Of a stretch of DNA of 64,000 nucleotides, positions 15,354 through 24,146 are shown one piece after another. Both the position numbers and the translations under genes were made by a program. The notes beneath the pieces are model-generated. The model ran no database searches, was not told the origin of the DNA, and saw nothing but the letters and a program-made list of their open reading frames with translations. Source of the DNA: Micromonospora tarapacensis (GTDB lineage: Bacteria > Actinomycetota > Actinomycetes > Mycobacteriales > Micromonosporaceae); assembly GCF_019697375.1 (NCBI RefSeq), contig NZ_JAHCDI010000004.1, positions 4,017,324 through 4,081,323 on the forward strand, given 5' to 3'. Each line of letters opens with the position of its first letter. Position 1 is the first letter of the stretch.

Positions 15354-17177
15354 ATGCGCATACTCTTCGACGTCCTGCAAGGGCTCGACCTCGGGCAACC
15401 GCTGCCGGACGGCATGAAACTTGCCGTCAGCTATCTACGGGTGTCCACCAGAGCCCAGACCGAGACCGACTACAACGAAGACGGACTGTCCCTCGCGGCC
15501 CAACGCGAGGCCAATCAGCGGAAGGCTGACCAGCTCGGTGCAGTCATCGTGGCCGAGTTCATGGACAAAGCTGAGTCCGCCAAGGCCGCCGACCGCCCCG
15601 AACTGCAAGCCATGCTCCAGTTCGTCCGCGAACTGGGCAACATCTCCTACGTCATCGTCGACAAGGTAGACCGGCTCGCTCGTAACCGAGAAGACGACGT
15701 GCTCATCAACATTGCCGTCCGGCAAGCCGGAGCACAATTCGTCTCCTCCAAGGAGAACATCGACGAGACGCCTTCGGGCAGGCTCCTGCACGGCATCATG
15801 GCGACCATCGCCGAGTTCTATTCCGCCAACCTCGCAATGGAGGCCATGAAAGGTATGCGCCAAAAGGCCAAGTTCGGTGGCACACCAGGACTCGCCCCAC
15901 TCGGTTACCGCAACGTCCGCGAACACGTCGACGGACGCGAGATCCGCACCGTAGCCATCGATCCAGACCGAGCGCCGCTCATCCAGTGGATGTTCAGCGC
16001 CTACGCAACCGGCGAGTGGACCATGAGCCAGCTCAAAGACGAGCTGGAGCGTCGGGGACTCCGCATCCCGGCTAGCCGCAAGCGACCGGCCCGCCCAGTC
16101 AGCATCCAGCACATCGACAAGATGCTCGTTAACCGCTACTACCTCGGCTATGTGAAGTTCGAGGGCATCTGGTACGAGGGCCGCCACCCGGCGCTCGTCG
16201 ACACCGGAACCTTCGAGCAAGTACAAGCTGTAAGAACGGCGCGGTCAGCCGCCAGGGACAAGCCGCAACGGCACCCGCACTACCTCAAGGGGTCGATCTT
16301 CTGCGGACGATGCAGGGGTCGGCTCGGCGTCACCAACGCCAAGAACCGCTGGGGCACCGTGTATCCGTACTTCTACTGCATCGGTCGCGCCCGTCACCGT
16401 ACCTGTACCCAGCCCGCGGTGCTCATCGCGGACGTGGAGGCATCGGTCGCGGACTACTGGACCCGTGTCCAGCTCTCCGACGCCCGCGTTGCCGCCATCC
16501 GCGAAGAGGTCATGGCCGAGTTGGTACGCCGCCAGCAAGGCAACCGCTCCGAACTAGAAAGACAGGAGAAGCGCAAGAAGGATCTACAGAACGAACAGCT
16601 CAAGCTGATCGAGATGCGCTACGCCGAAGCCATCCCGCTCGACCTGCTCAAGTCCGAGCAAGAACGCATCGCGCGGGAACTGGCAGGTACACAGCAGATC
16701 ATCGAACGCTGCTCCACCGAGATTGACGCCGTTCTCAGGGTGATCGAGGAGGCACTGCTGCTCTGCGCCAACGCGCACCGGCTGTACCTCAGCGCCACCC
16801 CGGACGTCCGCCGACAACTCAATCAGGCCGTGTTCGTCCGCTTCTGGATCATCGACGACCAGGTGCACGGCGCGGACCTGACCGAGACGTTCGCTCAGCT
16901 CCTCGCACCCGACCTCACCGAACAACTGGCCGAGATCGACGACACGAACCAAAACACCCAGCAGGCAAGGCGTGGCCGCCAGCCACGCCGACACCCGGCG
17001 CAGAGCGCCAACCTGGCAGTGGTGCGGCCCTCGGACGCCATACAGCGCCCGAACGGCCCGCTACCTGCCGACATGCAGAACCCCGGTCACGTTGACCGTG
17101 GCCGGGGTTCGAACATCCATACTCTGGTGGAGCCGAGGGGACTCGAACCCCTAACCCCCACACTGCCAGTATCGTAA
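15354..17177 (+). CDS. Large serine recombinase; tail read from an att repeat
   Basis: The 607-residue protein has an N-terminal resolvase domain with the catalytic serine in SYLRVSTRAQ (about residue 29) and the arginine helix region DKVDRLARNRED. A recombinase domain comes next, then a zinc ribbon (CGRCRGRLG ... CIGRARHRTC, about residues 322-350) and a long coiled coil (about 390-460), the order of large serine integrases. GGAAGGGG precedes ATG 15354. The last 16 residues (VEPRGLEPLTPTLPVS) are a translation of the tRNA-like repeat at 17126, so the natural C-terminus lies upstream of it or varies with att context. It probably moves the region 2 element. Confidence 0.85.
   Translation: MRILFDVLQGLDLGQPLPDGMKLAVSYLRVSTRAQTETDYNEDGLSLAAQREANQRKADQLGAVIVAEFMDKAESAKAADRPELQAMLQFVRELGNISYVIVDKVDRLARNREDDVLINIAVRQAGAQFVSSKENIDETPSGRLLHGIMATIAEFYSANLAMEAMKGMRQKAKFGGTPGLAPLGYRNVREHVDGREIRTVAIDPDRAPLIQWMFSAYATGEWTMSQLKDELERRGLRIPASRKRPARPVSIQHIDKMLVNRYYLGYVKFEGIWYEGRHPALVDTGTFEQVQAVRTARSAARDKPQRHPHYLKGSIFCGRCRGRLGVTNAKNRWGTVYPYFYCIGRARHRTCTQPAVLIADVEASVADYWTRVQLSDARVAAIREEVMAELVRRQQGNRSELERQEKRKKDLQNEQLKLIEMRYAEAIPLDLLKSEQERIARELAGTQQIIERCSTEIDAVLRVIEEALLLCANAHRLYLSATPDVRRQLNQAVFVRFWIIDDQVHGADLTETFAQLLAPDLTEQLAEIDDTNQNTQQARRGRQPRRHPAQSANLAVVRPSDAIQRPNGPLPADMQNPGHVDRGRGSNIHTLVEPRGLEPLTPTLPVS
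17126..17170 (-). repeat. att copy 1: tRNA-Ala(GGC)-like 3' end
   Basis: This 45-bp repeat matches 30733-30777 with one mismatch. On the minus strand it reads ACTGGCAGTGTGG (right half of an anticodon arm with GGC), a perfect T-arm AGGGGTTCGAGTCCCCT and CGGCTCCACC, fitting an alanine tRNA 3' end. The 5' half of a tRNA is missing, so it is an attachment-site copy. It overlaps the end of the serine recombinase gene. Confidence 0.75.
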
Positions 17178-17303
17178 CAATTCTGTCACGCCGTACCGCC
17201 GAATGCCGGAACCCGCCCTGAGCAGGCACAACTTTCAATAGCCAAATGACGCCGCCTGTCGCTGAATACCGCGCCATCACGGCTCTTTGATCTTGGTGTG
17301 TGA
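17174..17303 (+). repeat. att arm sequence, copy 1
   Basis: Sequence beside att copy 1 that is related to 30781-30909. Identical or near-identical blocks include GTAACaATTCTGTCACGCC directly after the core and TTTGATCTTGGTGTGTGA 116 bp after it. The spacing is conserved to one base between copies. This marks the end of one element type present twice. Confidence 0.7.
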
Positions 17304-17382
17304 CCACCGACGTGACCACACTCAGTGTGGGAGGCTTCGTTCCACCCCGTCCGGGCTGCCGCCCGGAATGCGGCTCGGGCGA

Positions 17383-19542
17383 CTACCTGCCGTCGGATGA
17401 GCCCACCCCGGCACCGGCGGTGGAAGTGCTCGTCTGTGAGGTTTCGACGGGACCGCTCGCGGGTTCGACGGCGAATGCCAGAAAGCGTGAGAGAGGCCCG
17501 TTGTGGGTCAGGTGCAGCTCGTGCATGGCTCTGGTGCAGGCGATGTAGAGCATGCATCTGTCCATCTCGTTGGTGTAGTTCGTGTCGGTGACGTGCGGGA
17601 CGATCACGGTGTCGAACTCCAGGCCCTTGGAGATGTGTGCGGTGGTGATGATGACGCCGCCGGCGAATTCTGTGCTGTCGTAGTCGAGGAACGTCAGCTC
17701 GACGCCGGCCTCGGACAGGGCCCGATGAAGCGCTTGCGCCTGAGCCGTGGTCTTGCAGATGATTCCGAGTGAACGGTGGTCGCTGTGTTGGTGCTGCTCG
17801 ACGAGGTCCAGAATCTGTGCCTCCTGGTCCTTCTGGTCTGCGCAGGCCACGAGCTGGGGTGGTCGGCCGTGGCGCTCGATCGGGATGATCTTGTCGTTCC
17901 TTGAGATGCGCTGGGCGAATCCCGTGATCTCCGTGGTGGAACGGTAGCTCTTGCGCAGCTCCAGACGGTCGGCTGCCGGGAAGATGCTGTGGATAGTCGA
18001 CGGTGTCGAGGAGCTGAACGGGTTGACCGACTGGTTGGAGTCGCCCAGGATCGTCATCCGGCAGGAGAACAGCTCGCGTACCACGGCGTACTGGATGGGC
18101 GTGTAGTCCTGCATTTCATCGATAAGCAGATGCCGGATGTGGCCGTAGCTTTCCTGGCGAGCCGTTCTGATCATGGTGTAGATCAGCGGGAACACGTCGG
18201 CGTACTCGATCTTCTTCCGACCGAGCGGCTTGAACAGGCCGCGGCGGGCAGGGTCGGCGTAGAAGGCCTTGTACATGGCGAGCGCGTCCCTGTAGGGGAA
18301 CATGGACAGGATCTGCTTGCGGACACTGGCGGTGTCGCTGGCCGTCCATTTGCCACCACTGTCCAGTACCTGCTGCTTGAGCAGGTGGACAGCAGTGTTG
18401 GCCAGGAGGTCGAGCCGGGTGAAGATCGGCAGGGTCGGCGACTCTTCGAAGGTGGCCGCGACCCACCTGGCGGCGAGTCGTCGGTTCTTGTGCACGACCT
18501 CGACCGGTACGAATTCTTCGTCCGGTCGCGCGGTGATCCATGCGTCCAGAGTAGTGACGAATTCTGGCGTGGCTTTGTAGCGCATGCGCTTGACCGCCGC
18601 TTCATCGACGTGGTCGAGAAGCTTGGCCACCTGCTCGCTGAAGGTCTCGAACTCCGTGATCTTGGCTAGGAACCTCGCGGCGATCGTGTTGAAGTCGATT
18701 TCCGCGATCTGCTCCTCACCCAGCTCGGGCAGCACGTTGGCGATGTAGTCGCCGAAGACCTTGTTCGGCGAGAGGATCATCACGTTGTCGGACGACAGGG
18801 TGTCCTTGAACCGGTAGAGCAGAAACGCCACCCGGTGCAGGGCGATCGAGGTCTTCCCGGAGCCCGCCACCCCTTGCAGGATCAGCACCTGTGCTGTCTC
18901 GTTGCGAATCACCGCGTTCTGTTCCCGCTGGATCGTCGCCACGATGTTCTTCATCTTGTCGTCGGCCGAATGGCTCAGCTCCCGCTGCAGGACGTCGTCG
19001 CCGATGTTGAGCGCGCTTTCGAACATGTACTCCAGGCGCCCGTCCTGGATCTTGTACTGGCGCTTTGCGGTGATCTCGCCGTCGGTCACGCCCTGCGGAG
19101 CCTCGAAGGATGCTTTCCCCGACTCGAAGTCGTAGTAGAGGCTGGAGACAGGAGCGCGCCAGTCGTGTACCACGATCTCCCGCGTCTTCGGGTCGGAGAA
19201 GCTGTGTACGCCAATGTAGTGGGCCTTGGCGTCCGCCTCGCCGATCGCACGGAAGTCGACCCGGCCGAAGTAGGGCGAATTCAGCAGCCGTTGGATGCGC
19301 TTCTTGACTATCACCGCGTGCTCGGCCAGGGCGACCGACGTGTTGACCTCGACGCGGACGTTGGCCTTCTCGACACCGTCCATGTCACGCCAGTGCGCCC
19401 ACATGTGTTCCTTGTGCCCCTGGATGGCACTGGCTGAGCTGTCGATGGTGCTGGTAACCCGTTCCAGTTCCGTCGCCAGCAGACGTACGGTTTCGGCGAG
19501 ATGCTGACGCTCTGCTTCGTCTTGTGTCTGCACGTCTGTCAA
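17383..19542 (-). CDS. helD: HelD-type RNA polymerase recycling ATPase
   Basis: The 719-residue UvrD/Rep-like protein has the HelD layout: an N-terminal coiled-coil arm (about residues 10-100), a region with HDWRAPVSSLYYDF, Walker A QGVAGSGKTSIALHR near residue 225, and helicase motifs including LIDEMQDYTP, GDSNQSVNPF and YIACTRAMHEL. HelD pulls stalled RNA polymerase off DNA; in some actinobacteria a relative (HelR) gives rifamycin resistance. I prefer TTG 19542 with GGAG upstream, because GTG 19578 would overlap the promoter dyad. The last 35 residues are Ser/Thr/Gly-rich and lie against the att arm. A HelD on a mobile segment is likely accessory, not the chromosomal copy. Confidence 0.85.
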   Translation of the reverse strand: MTDVQTQDEAERQHLAETVRLLATELERVTSTIDSSASAIQGHKEHMWAHWRDMDGVEKANVRVEVNTSVALAEHAVIVKKRIQRLLNSPYFGRVDFRAIGEADAKAHYIGVHSFSDPKTREIVVHDWRAPVSSLYYDFESGKASFEAPQGVTDGEITAKRQYKIQDGRLEYMFESALNIGDDVLQRELSHSADDKMKNIVATIQREQNAVIRNETAQVLILQGVAGSGKTSIALHRVAFLLYRFKDTLSSDNVMILSPNKVFGDYIANVLPELGEEQIAEIDFNTIAARFLAKITEFETFSEQVAKLLDHVDEAAVKRMRYKATPEFVTTLDAWITARPDEEFVPVEVVHKNRRLAARWVAATFEESPTLPIFTRLDLLANTAVHLLKQQVLDSGGKWTASDTASVRKQILSMFPYRDALAMYKAFYADPARRGLFKPLGRKKIEYADVFPLIYTMIRTARQESYGHIRHLLIDEMQDYTPIQYAVVRELFSCRMTILGDSNQSVNPFSSSTPSTIHSIFPAADRLELRKSYRSTTEITGFAQRISRNDKIIPIERHGRPPQLVACADQKDQEAQILDLVEQHQHSDHRSLGIICKTTAQAQALHRALSEAGVELTFLDYDSTEFAGGVIITTAHISKGLEFDTVIVPHVTDTNYTNEMDRCMLYIACTRAMHELHLTHNGPLSRFLAFAVEPASGPVETSQTSTSTAGAGVGSSDGR

Positions 19543-19576
19543 GGCGCTCTCCGGTTCAGGTTCCTGGCGGTAAACC

Positions 19577-19592
19577 ACTCTAACGTAAGATA
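19577..19592 (-). promoter_or_regulatory. Degenerate copy of the MerR-type dyad before helD
   Basis: On the minus strand TATCTTACGTTAGAGT keeps the central ACGT and the right half of ACCCTnACGTnAGGGT, followed by TGGTTT at the position where other copies have a TAnnnT box. It is weaker than the other seven copies. Confidence 0.45.
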
Positions 19593-19635
19593 AGAGTTGG
19601 GTGGCACCGGCGGCGAAGAGTGGCGGGATGCGGGA

Positions 19636-21231
19636 CTACCCGGCGGCGGGTAGGGGGTCCAGGGCGAGGCCAGGTCGACTGTCACCGATGGACCGCATGC
19701 GCCAGCCACTGGTGAACAGGGCCAGCAAGGCACCGTCCCGGACCCGGGTGAGCACCTCGGCGTCGGGAACGGCGCGTAGCCGTTCCTCGCTGGCCGGGTC
19801 GGTGCGACGGGCCACCTGGTAGGGCAGGTGTTCCAGTCGGGTGGTGACACCGAACTCGGCGTCGAGGCGGGCGACGGCGACCTCGAACTGCATCGGTCCG
19901 ACCGCGGCGAGCACGGGAGCCTGCTCGCCGCGGCGGTCGGAGCGGAGGACCTGGACGACGCCTTCGGCGTCGAGCTGCTCGACGCCGCGACGGAAGCGTT
20001 TGAAGGTGGAGGAATCGGCGGCGCGCAGCACGGCGAAGTGCTCGGGGACGAACGACGGCAGCGGCGGGAACGTCACGGCCGGACCGTCGTGCAGGGTATC
20101 GCCGATGCCGAGGGCGGTGGCGTTGACCAGGCCGATCACGTCGCCTGGGTACGCCTCGTCGATGGTCTCCCGGTTGGCGCCGAACATCTGCTGGGCGTAC
20201 TTGGTGGCGAAGGAGCGACCGGTGGCGGCGTGGGTGACGGTCATGCCACGGGTGAACCGCCCGGAGCAGACCCGAATGAAGGCCAACTGGTCGCGGTGGG
20301 CCTTGTTCATGTTGGCTTGAATCTTGAAGACAAAGCCGGCGAAGGGTGCGTCGACGGGTCGCGGGGTGCCGGCCACGTCGGGACGAGGGCCCGGTGCGGG
20401 GGCATGGGCCGCGAGGACATCGAGCAGTTGCCGTACGCCGAAGTTGGCGACCGCGGCGCCGAACAGGACCGGGGTGCTGGTGGCGGCGGCGAAGGCCGCC
20501 TGGTCGTGGTCGGCCCCGGTAAGGGAGAGCAGATCGAGTTCCTCGACCGTGCGGCGCCAGTCGGGGCCGTACTGGCGGGCCGCCTGCTCCGGGCCGAGCT
20601 GTTCCTCGATGGCCGCGGTGGCGCCGCCGGGGGTGCGCCGGAAGGCGGTCATCTGACCGGTGCGGCGGTCAACGATGCCGTGGAACTGTCCGGCGATGCC
20701 GACCGGCCAGGTGACCGGCGTGGGTCGCAGCTTGATCCGTTGCTCGATCTCGTCGAGCAGAGCGAGGGGTTCGCGGCCGGGGCGGTCCCATTTGTTGATG
20801 AACGTGATGACGGGGATCCGGCGGGCGCGGCAGACCTCGAAAAGTTTCAGGGTTTGTGGTTCGAGGCCCTTGGCGGCGTCGAGGAGCATCACGGCACAGT
20901 CCACGGCGGTGAGGACGCGGTAGGTGTCCTCGGAGAAGTCGGCGTGGCCGGGGGTGTCGAGCAGGTTGACGACCAGGTCGCGGTAGGCGAACTGCAGGAC
21001 GGCGGAGGTGATCGAGATGCCGCGCTGCTGTTCCATCGCCATCCAGTCGGAGACCACGCCCTTACGGCCGGCCTTGCCGTGGACCGCGCCGGCCTCCCCG
21101 ATGACCTGGGCGTGCAGCGCGAGCGCCTCGGTGATCGTGGACTTGCCGGCATCAGGGTGCGAGATCACCGCGAAGGTGCGCCGTCGGGCCGCCTCGGCGG
21201 CGACGCCGGTGATGGTTGCCGCCGACGGCAC
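19636..21231 (-). CDS. prfC: Peptide chain release factor 3-like GTPase
   Basis: The 531-residue translational GTPase has G1 SHPDAGKST (near residue 24), G2/switch I with QQRGISITSAV, G3 DTPGHADFSEDTYR and G4 INKWDRPGREP. The DTPGHADFSEDTYR and GREP contexts are those of RF3 rather than EF-G or TetM; G4 is NKWD where NKLD/NKFD is usual. RF3 recycles RF1/RF2 and aborts faulty translation. GTG 21231 has AGGAGG 8 bases upstream. A perfect copy of the ACCCTnACGTnAGGGT dyad lies 39 bases before the start. Its place in a MerR-controlled mobile set points to a stress or antibiotic response role. Confidence 0.85.
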   Translation of the reverse strand: MPSAATITGVAAEAARRRTFAVISHPDAGKSTITEALALHAQVIGEAGAVHGKAGRKGVVSDWMAMEQQRGISITSAVLQFAYRDLVVNLLDTPGHADFSEDTYRVLTAVDCAVMLLDAAKGLEPQTLKLFEVCRARRIPVITFINKWDRPGREPLALLDEIEQRIKLRPTPVTWPVGIAGQFHGIVDRRTGQMTAFRRTPGGATAAIEEQLGPEQAARQYGPDWRRTVEELDLLSLTGADHDQAAFAAATSTPVLFGAAVANFGVRQLLDVLAAHAPAPGPRPDVAGTPRPVDAPFAGFVFKIQANMNKAHRDQLAFIRVCSGRFTRGMTVTHAATGRSFATKYAQQMFGANRETIDEAYPGDVIGLVNATALGIGDTLHDGPAVTFPPLPSFVPEHFAVLRAADSSTFKRFRRGVEQLDAEGVVQVLRSDRRGEQAPVLAAVGPMQFEVAVARLDAEFGVTTRLEHLPYQVARRTDPASEERLRAVPDAEVLTRVRDGALLALFTSGWRMRSIGDSRPGLALDPLPAAG

Positions 21232-21269
21232 TTACTCACCTCCTACTGCTCGATCCGATCCCGAACAAT

Positions 21270-21285
21270 ACCCTCACGTTAGGGT
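21270..21285 (-). promoter_or_regulatory. MerR-type dyad before prfC-like gene
   Basis: On the minus strand ACCCTAACGTGAGGGT, a perfect 5+5 dyad, is followed directly by ATTGT so that the last T starts a TATTGT box. Confidence 0.75.
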
Positions 21286-21309
21286 TGTCCGCTGGGGGTA
21301 GGTGGAAGG

Positions 21310-21744
21310 TCAGGTGCTGGTGGTGGCGCGGGACACGGTGGGCGATTGCAGCGTCTCCATGTGGCCGGTCAGGGTGGCAGCGAACCCCTCGGCGGTGGCG
21401 AGTTGCGACCGCAGCGCGGCGCAGCGCTCGTGGACAGCCTCGCGGTAGCCCGCGAGCGTGTCGAGCAGTCGCTCGCGTTCGGCCTTGGACAGGCGGGCGC
21501 CTGCGGAGAGTCGATCGACGATGGCCAGCAGGTCGCGCATCTGCTCCAGCGTGAACTCCAGTGGCTTCATCCGCTTGACCACCTGCAGCCGGTCCACGTC
21601 GGCGTCGGTGTAGAGGCGGAAGCCGCCCTGGCTGCGGGCGGAGGGGACGATCAGGCCCACCTCCTCGTAGTAGCGGATCGTGCGCAGGCTCAGCCCGGTC
21701 CGCTCGGCCACCTCGCCGATCTGCATCAGTGCACCGTCACCCAT
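21310..21744 (-). CDS. MerR-family regulator
   Basis: The 144-residue protein starts with a typical MerR winged helix (MQIGEVAERTGLSLRTIRYY from residue 7, then GGFRLYTDADVDRL) and a dimerisation coiled coil. The C-terminus is short and has no ligand-binding domain of the TipA/BmrR type. Only one cysteine is seen, so metal sensing is unlikely. ATG 21744 is chosen because the HTH begins at once; a GTG at 21852 would add 36 unrelated residues. A dyad copy at 21900 suggests autoregulation. It is the obvious candidate to act on the repeated dyads of region 2. Confidence 0.85.
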   Translation of the reverse strand: MGDGALMQIGEVAERTGLSLRTIRYYEEVGLIVPSARSQGGFRLYTDADVDRLQVVKRMKPLEFTLEQMRDLLAIVDRLSAGARLSKAERERLLDTLAGYREAVHERCAALRSQLATAEGFAATLTGHMETLQSPTVSRATTST

Positions 21745-21899
21745 CGCTTCCGTCCCGCCTCCCGATCGCGCTCGCAAGCCGGTGGCGCCCACCGGTCGAC
21801 TGCCGTTCAGGCTAGCCGGCACCACCGCGAGCGACAGCAACCTGCCGAGCACACGTCCTGGCCTGATGCGGGCGGGCCGCCAGCCTGAGCCACAACTCT

Positions 21900-21915
21900 A
21901 CCCTCACGGAAGGGT
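21900..21915 (-). promoter_or_regulatory. MerR-type dyad before the merR gene
   Basis: On the minus strand ACCCTTCCGTGAGGGT, followed by AGAGT so that TAGAGT forms the -10-like box. It lies 156 bases before ATG 21744, leaving a sizeable leader if the box is used. Confidence 0.7.
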
Positions 21916-21930
21916 CAGCAGGGGTGGGTG

Positions 21931-23052
21931 TCAACCGTCGTGCAGGAGACCGCCGGCCCGGCGTACCTCGCGGTCGGCCTCGTCGTGGGTCAGGCCGGTG
22001 GTGCCGAGCAGGTCCGTGGCGATCGCGCGGACCTGGGCGACCACGACGTTGCCGGAGAAACCCACGCCCTGCCGGTAGGCGGCACTCGCCTCGCGCACGG
22101 CCCGGCACAGCAGATCGACTGCCTCCTGAGGTGCCCGTCCACGACGAAGGTCACGGCGGATGACCTTGGCCGCCTCCGCCAGGGCCGCCACCGATTCCCC
22201 CAGTTGCGGCGGGCTGGGTTCCCCGTCGCGCAACAGCGTCACCGTTCGTCGGGCGAGCACCCGGGCGTTACGGATCGACCGTTCGATGTACTCGGCGGCG
22301 TCGAGGTACTGGCGCAGAGCGTTGCGCGCGTGCCAGCGCAGCGGAGTTATCGTCGCCGCCTCCTGCCCCTGCGGCAGGATCTCATGGAACGCGCCGAGCT
22401 TGTCCTCACCTTCACTGAGCAGCACCAGAGCGTCGTGGGCGGGGCCGTCGTCCTGCTCGCGCAGGCCGCGAGCGGCGCCGTGCAGACCGTCGATCAGCAC
22501 GCCGAGAGCGGGCTTGGCGACCCGGGACACCACGGTCAGCGGGTTGACCGGCAGCAGCACCGCCATCACCACCAGCGCGACCCCGCCACCGATCAGCGCG
22601 TCGACGACCCGGGAGAAGTAGATGCCTTCGGTGGGCGGGGTGAGGGTGGCGATCAGCACCGCCGAGGCTGCCGCCTGGCCGACCACGGCTGCCGTGCCGC
22701 CAGCTGCCACGGCCGCGCCCATCGCCAGTGCCACCGCCACCCCGATCTGCCAGCCGCCGGTGCCGACGAACCAGATGAGTCCATCGCCCACGGCGATGCC
22801 CAACGCCACTCCGAAGACCAACTCGACGGCGCGTCGGTATCGCTGCCCGGTGGATATTCCCAGCGTGATCACTGCGGAGATAGGGGCGAAGACCGGCTCC
22901 GGATTCCCGACGACGCGGCTGGCCACCGCCCAGGACACGGCGGCGGCCACCGAGGTCTGCACCACGACGACCGCCAGGGCACGCAGCCGCTGCCACCGTT
23001 CCCGCGCGATGTCGGCCGTCCGGGCTCGGAGCCGTACGGCGCTTCCGCTCAT
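21931..23052 (-). CDS. FUSC-type aromatic-acid-exporter-like membrane protein
   Basis: The 373-residue protein has about six hydrophobic segments in its first 190 residues (for example ALAVVVVQTSVAAAVSWAVA, ELVFGVALGIAVGDGLIWFV), with the FAPISAVITLG motif region of FUSC proteins. A cytoplasmic helical half follows. The family exports aromatic acids or similar small molecules, or acts in envelope stress. ATG 23052 has GGTGGAGAAA upstream. I see no clear dyad copy in front of this gene, unlike its neighbours, so its control is uncertain. Confidence 0.75.
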   Translation of the reverse strand: MSGSAVRLRARTADIARERWQRLRALAVVVVQTSVAAAVSWAVASRVVGNPEPVFAPISAVITLGISTGQRYRRAVELVFGVALGIAVGDGLIWFVGTGGWQIGVAVALAMGAAVAAGGTAAVVGQAAASAVLIATLTPPTEGIYFSRVVDALIGGGVALVVMAVLLPVNPLTVVSRVAKPALGVLIDGLHGAARGLREQDDGPAHDALVLLSEGEDKLGAFHEILPQGQEAATITPLRWHARNALRQYLDAAEYIERSIRNARVLARRTVTLLRDGEPSPPQLGESVAALAEAAKVIRRDLRRGRAPQEAVDLLCRAVREASAAYRQGVGFSGNVVVAQVRAIATDLLGTTGLTHDEADREVRRAGGLLHDG

Positions 23053-23162
23053 CCGAGTTTCTCCACCGCCGGCTCTGTCACGGCTCACACGCTAGGCATC
23101 GGGAGAGCCAGGATGGCACTGGATCGTCCCAGTTCGCTCCGATGAGCACTCACTTCATTTCG

Positions 23163-23178
23163 TCTCTCACGTGAGGAT
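23163..23178 (+). promoter_or_regulatory. MerR-type dyad before the first ARH-like gene
   Basis: TCTCTCACGTGAGGAT keeps the centre and most of both arms of the dyad. TAGGGT starts at its last base and ends 6 bases before GTG 23190, so the transcript would have practically no leader. Confidence 0.65.
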
Positions 23179-23189
23179 AGGGTTGTCAG

Positions 23190-24146
23190 GTGACGGACCT
23201 GTGGATCTCACCTGACCGGGCCCGGCTGCGGGTGCGCGGCTGCCTGCTCGCCGCCGCCTGTGGCTACGCGCTGGGCGTGCCGTTCGCGGGACAGGACCGG
23301 CCGGACGGTGACGATTTCGATGCGGCTGCCCGCGCCGGTGGCCCCCTTTACACCGGGCAACCTGTCGCCGTGATGCTTGAACATGCCCGGCACCTGGCCG
23401 GTGCCGACGGTCGGCCGGTCGATGCGGTGACCGCGATAGCCGAGCGGTGGGTGGACCGGTGGGAGCGGGACGACGCGCTCGGCGGCCAGCTGCGGCCGCA
23501 CGGCAGGCCGTGGCCGGGACCCGAAGGCATCCCGGCGGGCACGCCCGTTGCTGACATCTTGTTGGCGATGGTGCCCGTCGGGCTGCTACCGCTGTCGTCG
23601 GATCGGGTCGCCGCGATCGTCCGAACCGGGATTCCCGATGGGTACGGCCCGCTCGTCCGGGAGGCGGCGGTGGTGCTGGCGTGTGCAGTGGCAGCGGCCT
23701 ACACCAGCGACACGGCCACGCCGGTGGATCGGCTCGGTTTCGGCTCGCGACTGGCGCAGCTGGCCGCCGAGATCCGACTGGCCGAGCGCGTGACGGCGGT
23801 GGCCGCCCTCGGCAGCCTCACCGCCGAGGACCTCGCACGACGGATGGCGCCCACCCAGGATCCGGTGATGCCCCTGGTGCCGGCGGCCGTGGCGGCGTTC
23901 CTGCGCCATCCCGACAACCCCGCCGCCGTCGTTCGCTACGCCGTCAGCCTCAACGCCGGCAGCGCCGCCGTCGCGGGAATGGCCGGTGCGATCGCCGGAG
24001 CCCGGTGCGGCGGCACGCTGCTGCCCGCACCGTGGCTGCGTCGTCTGCAGGGCCGCGACCCGATCACCGAGGTCGCCGACGCCCTGACGCCAGCCCGGTC
24101 CAGAAACCTGGAGCTACGCCAGCACCGCGGTCCACACGCGTATTGA
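23190..24146 (+). CDS. ADP-ribosylglycohydrolase-family protein lacking metal motifs
   Basis: The 318-residue protein follows the DraG/ARH fold: RGCLLAAACGYALGVPFAG at the start, a middle with VPVGLLPL and a C-terminal LNAGSAAVAGMAGAIAGA. In active family members the N-terminal motif contains GDA, the next one TDDT and the C-terminal one GDTDT, which hold two magnesium ions. Here they read GYA, YTGQ and NAGSA, so hydrolysis by the usual mechanism is unlikely. It may bind ADP-ribose or a related ligand, or a partner protein. It is probably made from a leaderless mRNA driven by the dyad promoter at 23163. Confidence 0.75.
   Translation: MTDLWISPDRARLRVRGCLLAAACGYALGVPFAGQDRPDGDDFDAAARAGGPLYTGQPVAVMLEHARHLAGADGRPVDAVTAIAERWVDRWERDDALGGQLRPHGRPWPGPEGIPAGTPVADILLAMVPVGLLPLSSDRVAAIVRTGIPDGYGPLVREAAVVLACAVAAAYTSDTATPVDRLGFGSRLAQLAAEIRLAERVTAVAALGSLTAEDLARRMAPTQDPVMPLVPAAVAAFLRHPDNPAAVVRYAVSLNAGSAAVAGMAGAIAGARCGGTLLPAPWLRRLQGRDPITEVADALTPARSRNLELRQHRGPHAY

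Noticed and set aside
17126..17170. A functional tRNA-Ala gene
   Set aside because: The left half of the anticodon stem and everything 5' of it are missing in both copies.
19543..19635. Rifamycin-associated element upstream of helD
   Set aside because: No GC-rich 19-bp inverted repeat of that type is present; only the degenerate MerR-type dyad.
19828..21282. A 484-codon plus-strand open frame opposite the prfC-like gene
   Set aside because: Gly/Asp/Glu-rich low-complexity translation typical of the antisense of high-GC coding DNA; the minus strand has all GTPase motifs.
21928..23145. A 405-codon plus-strand frame opposite the FUSC gene
   Set aside because: Antisense shadow with His/Gln-rich low-complexity content.
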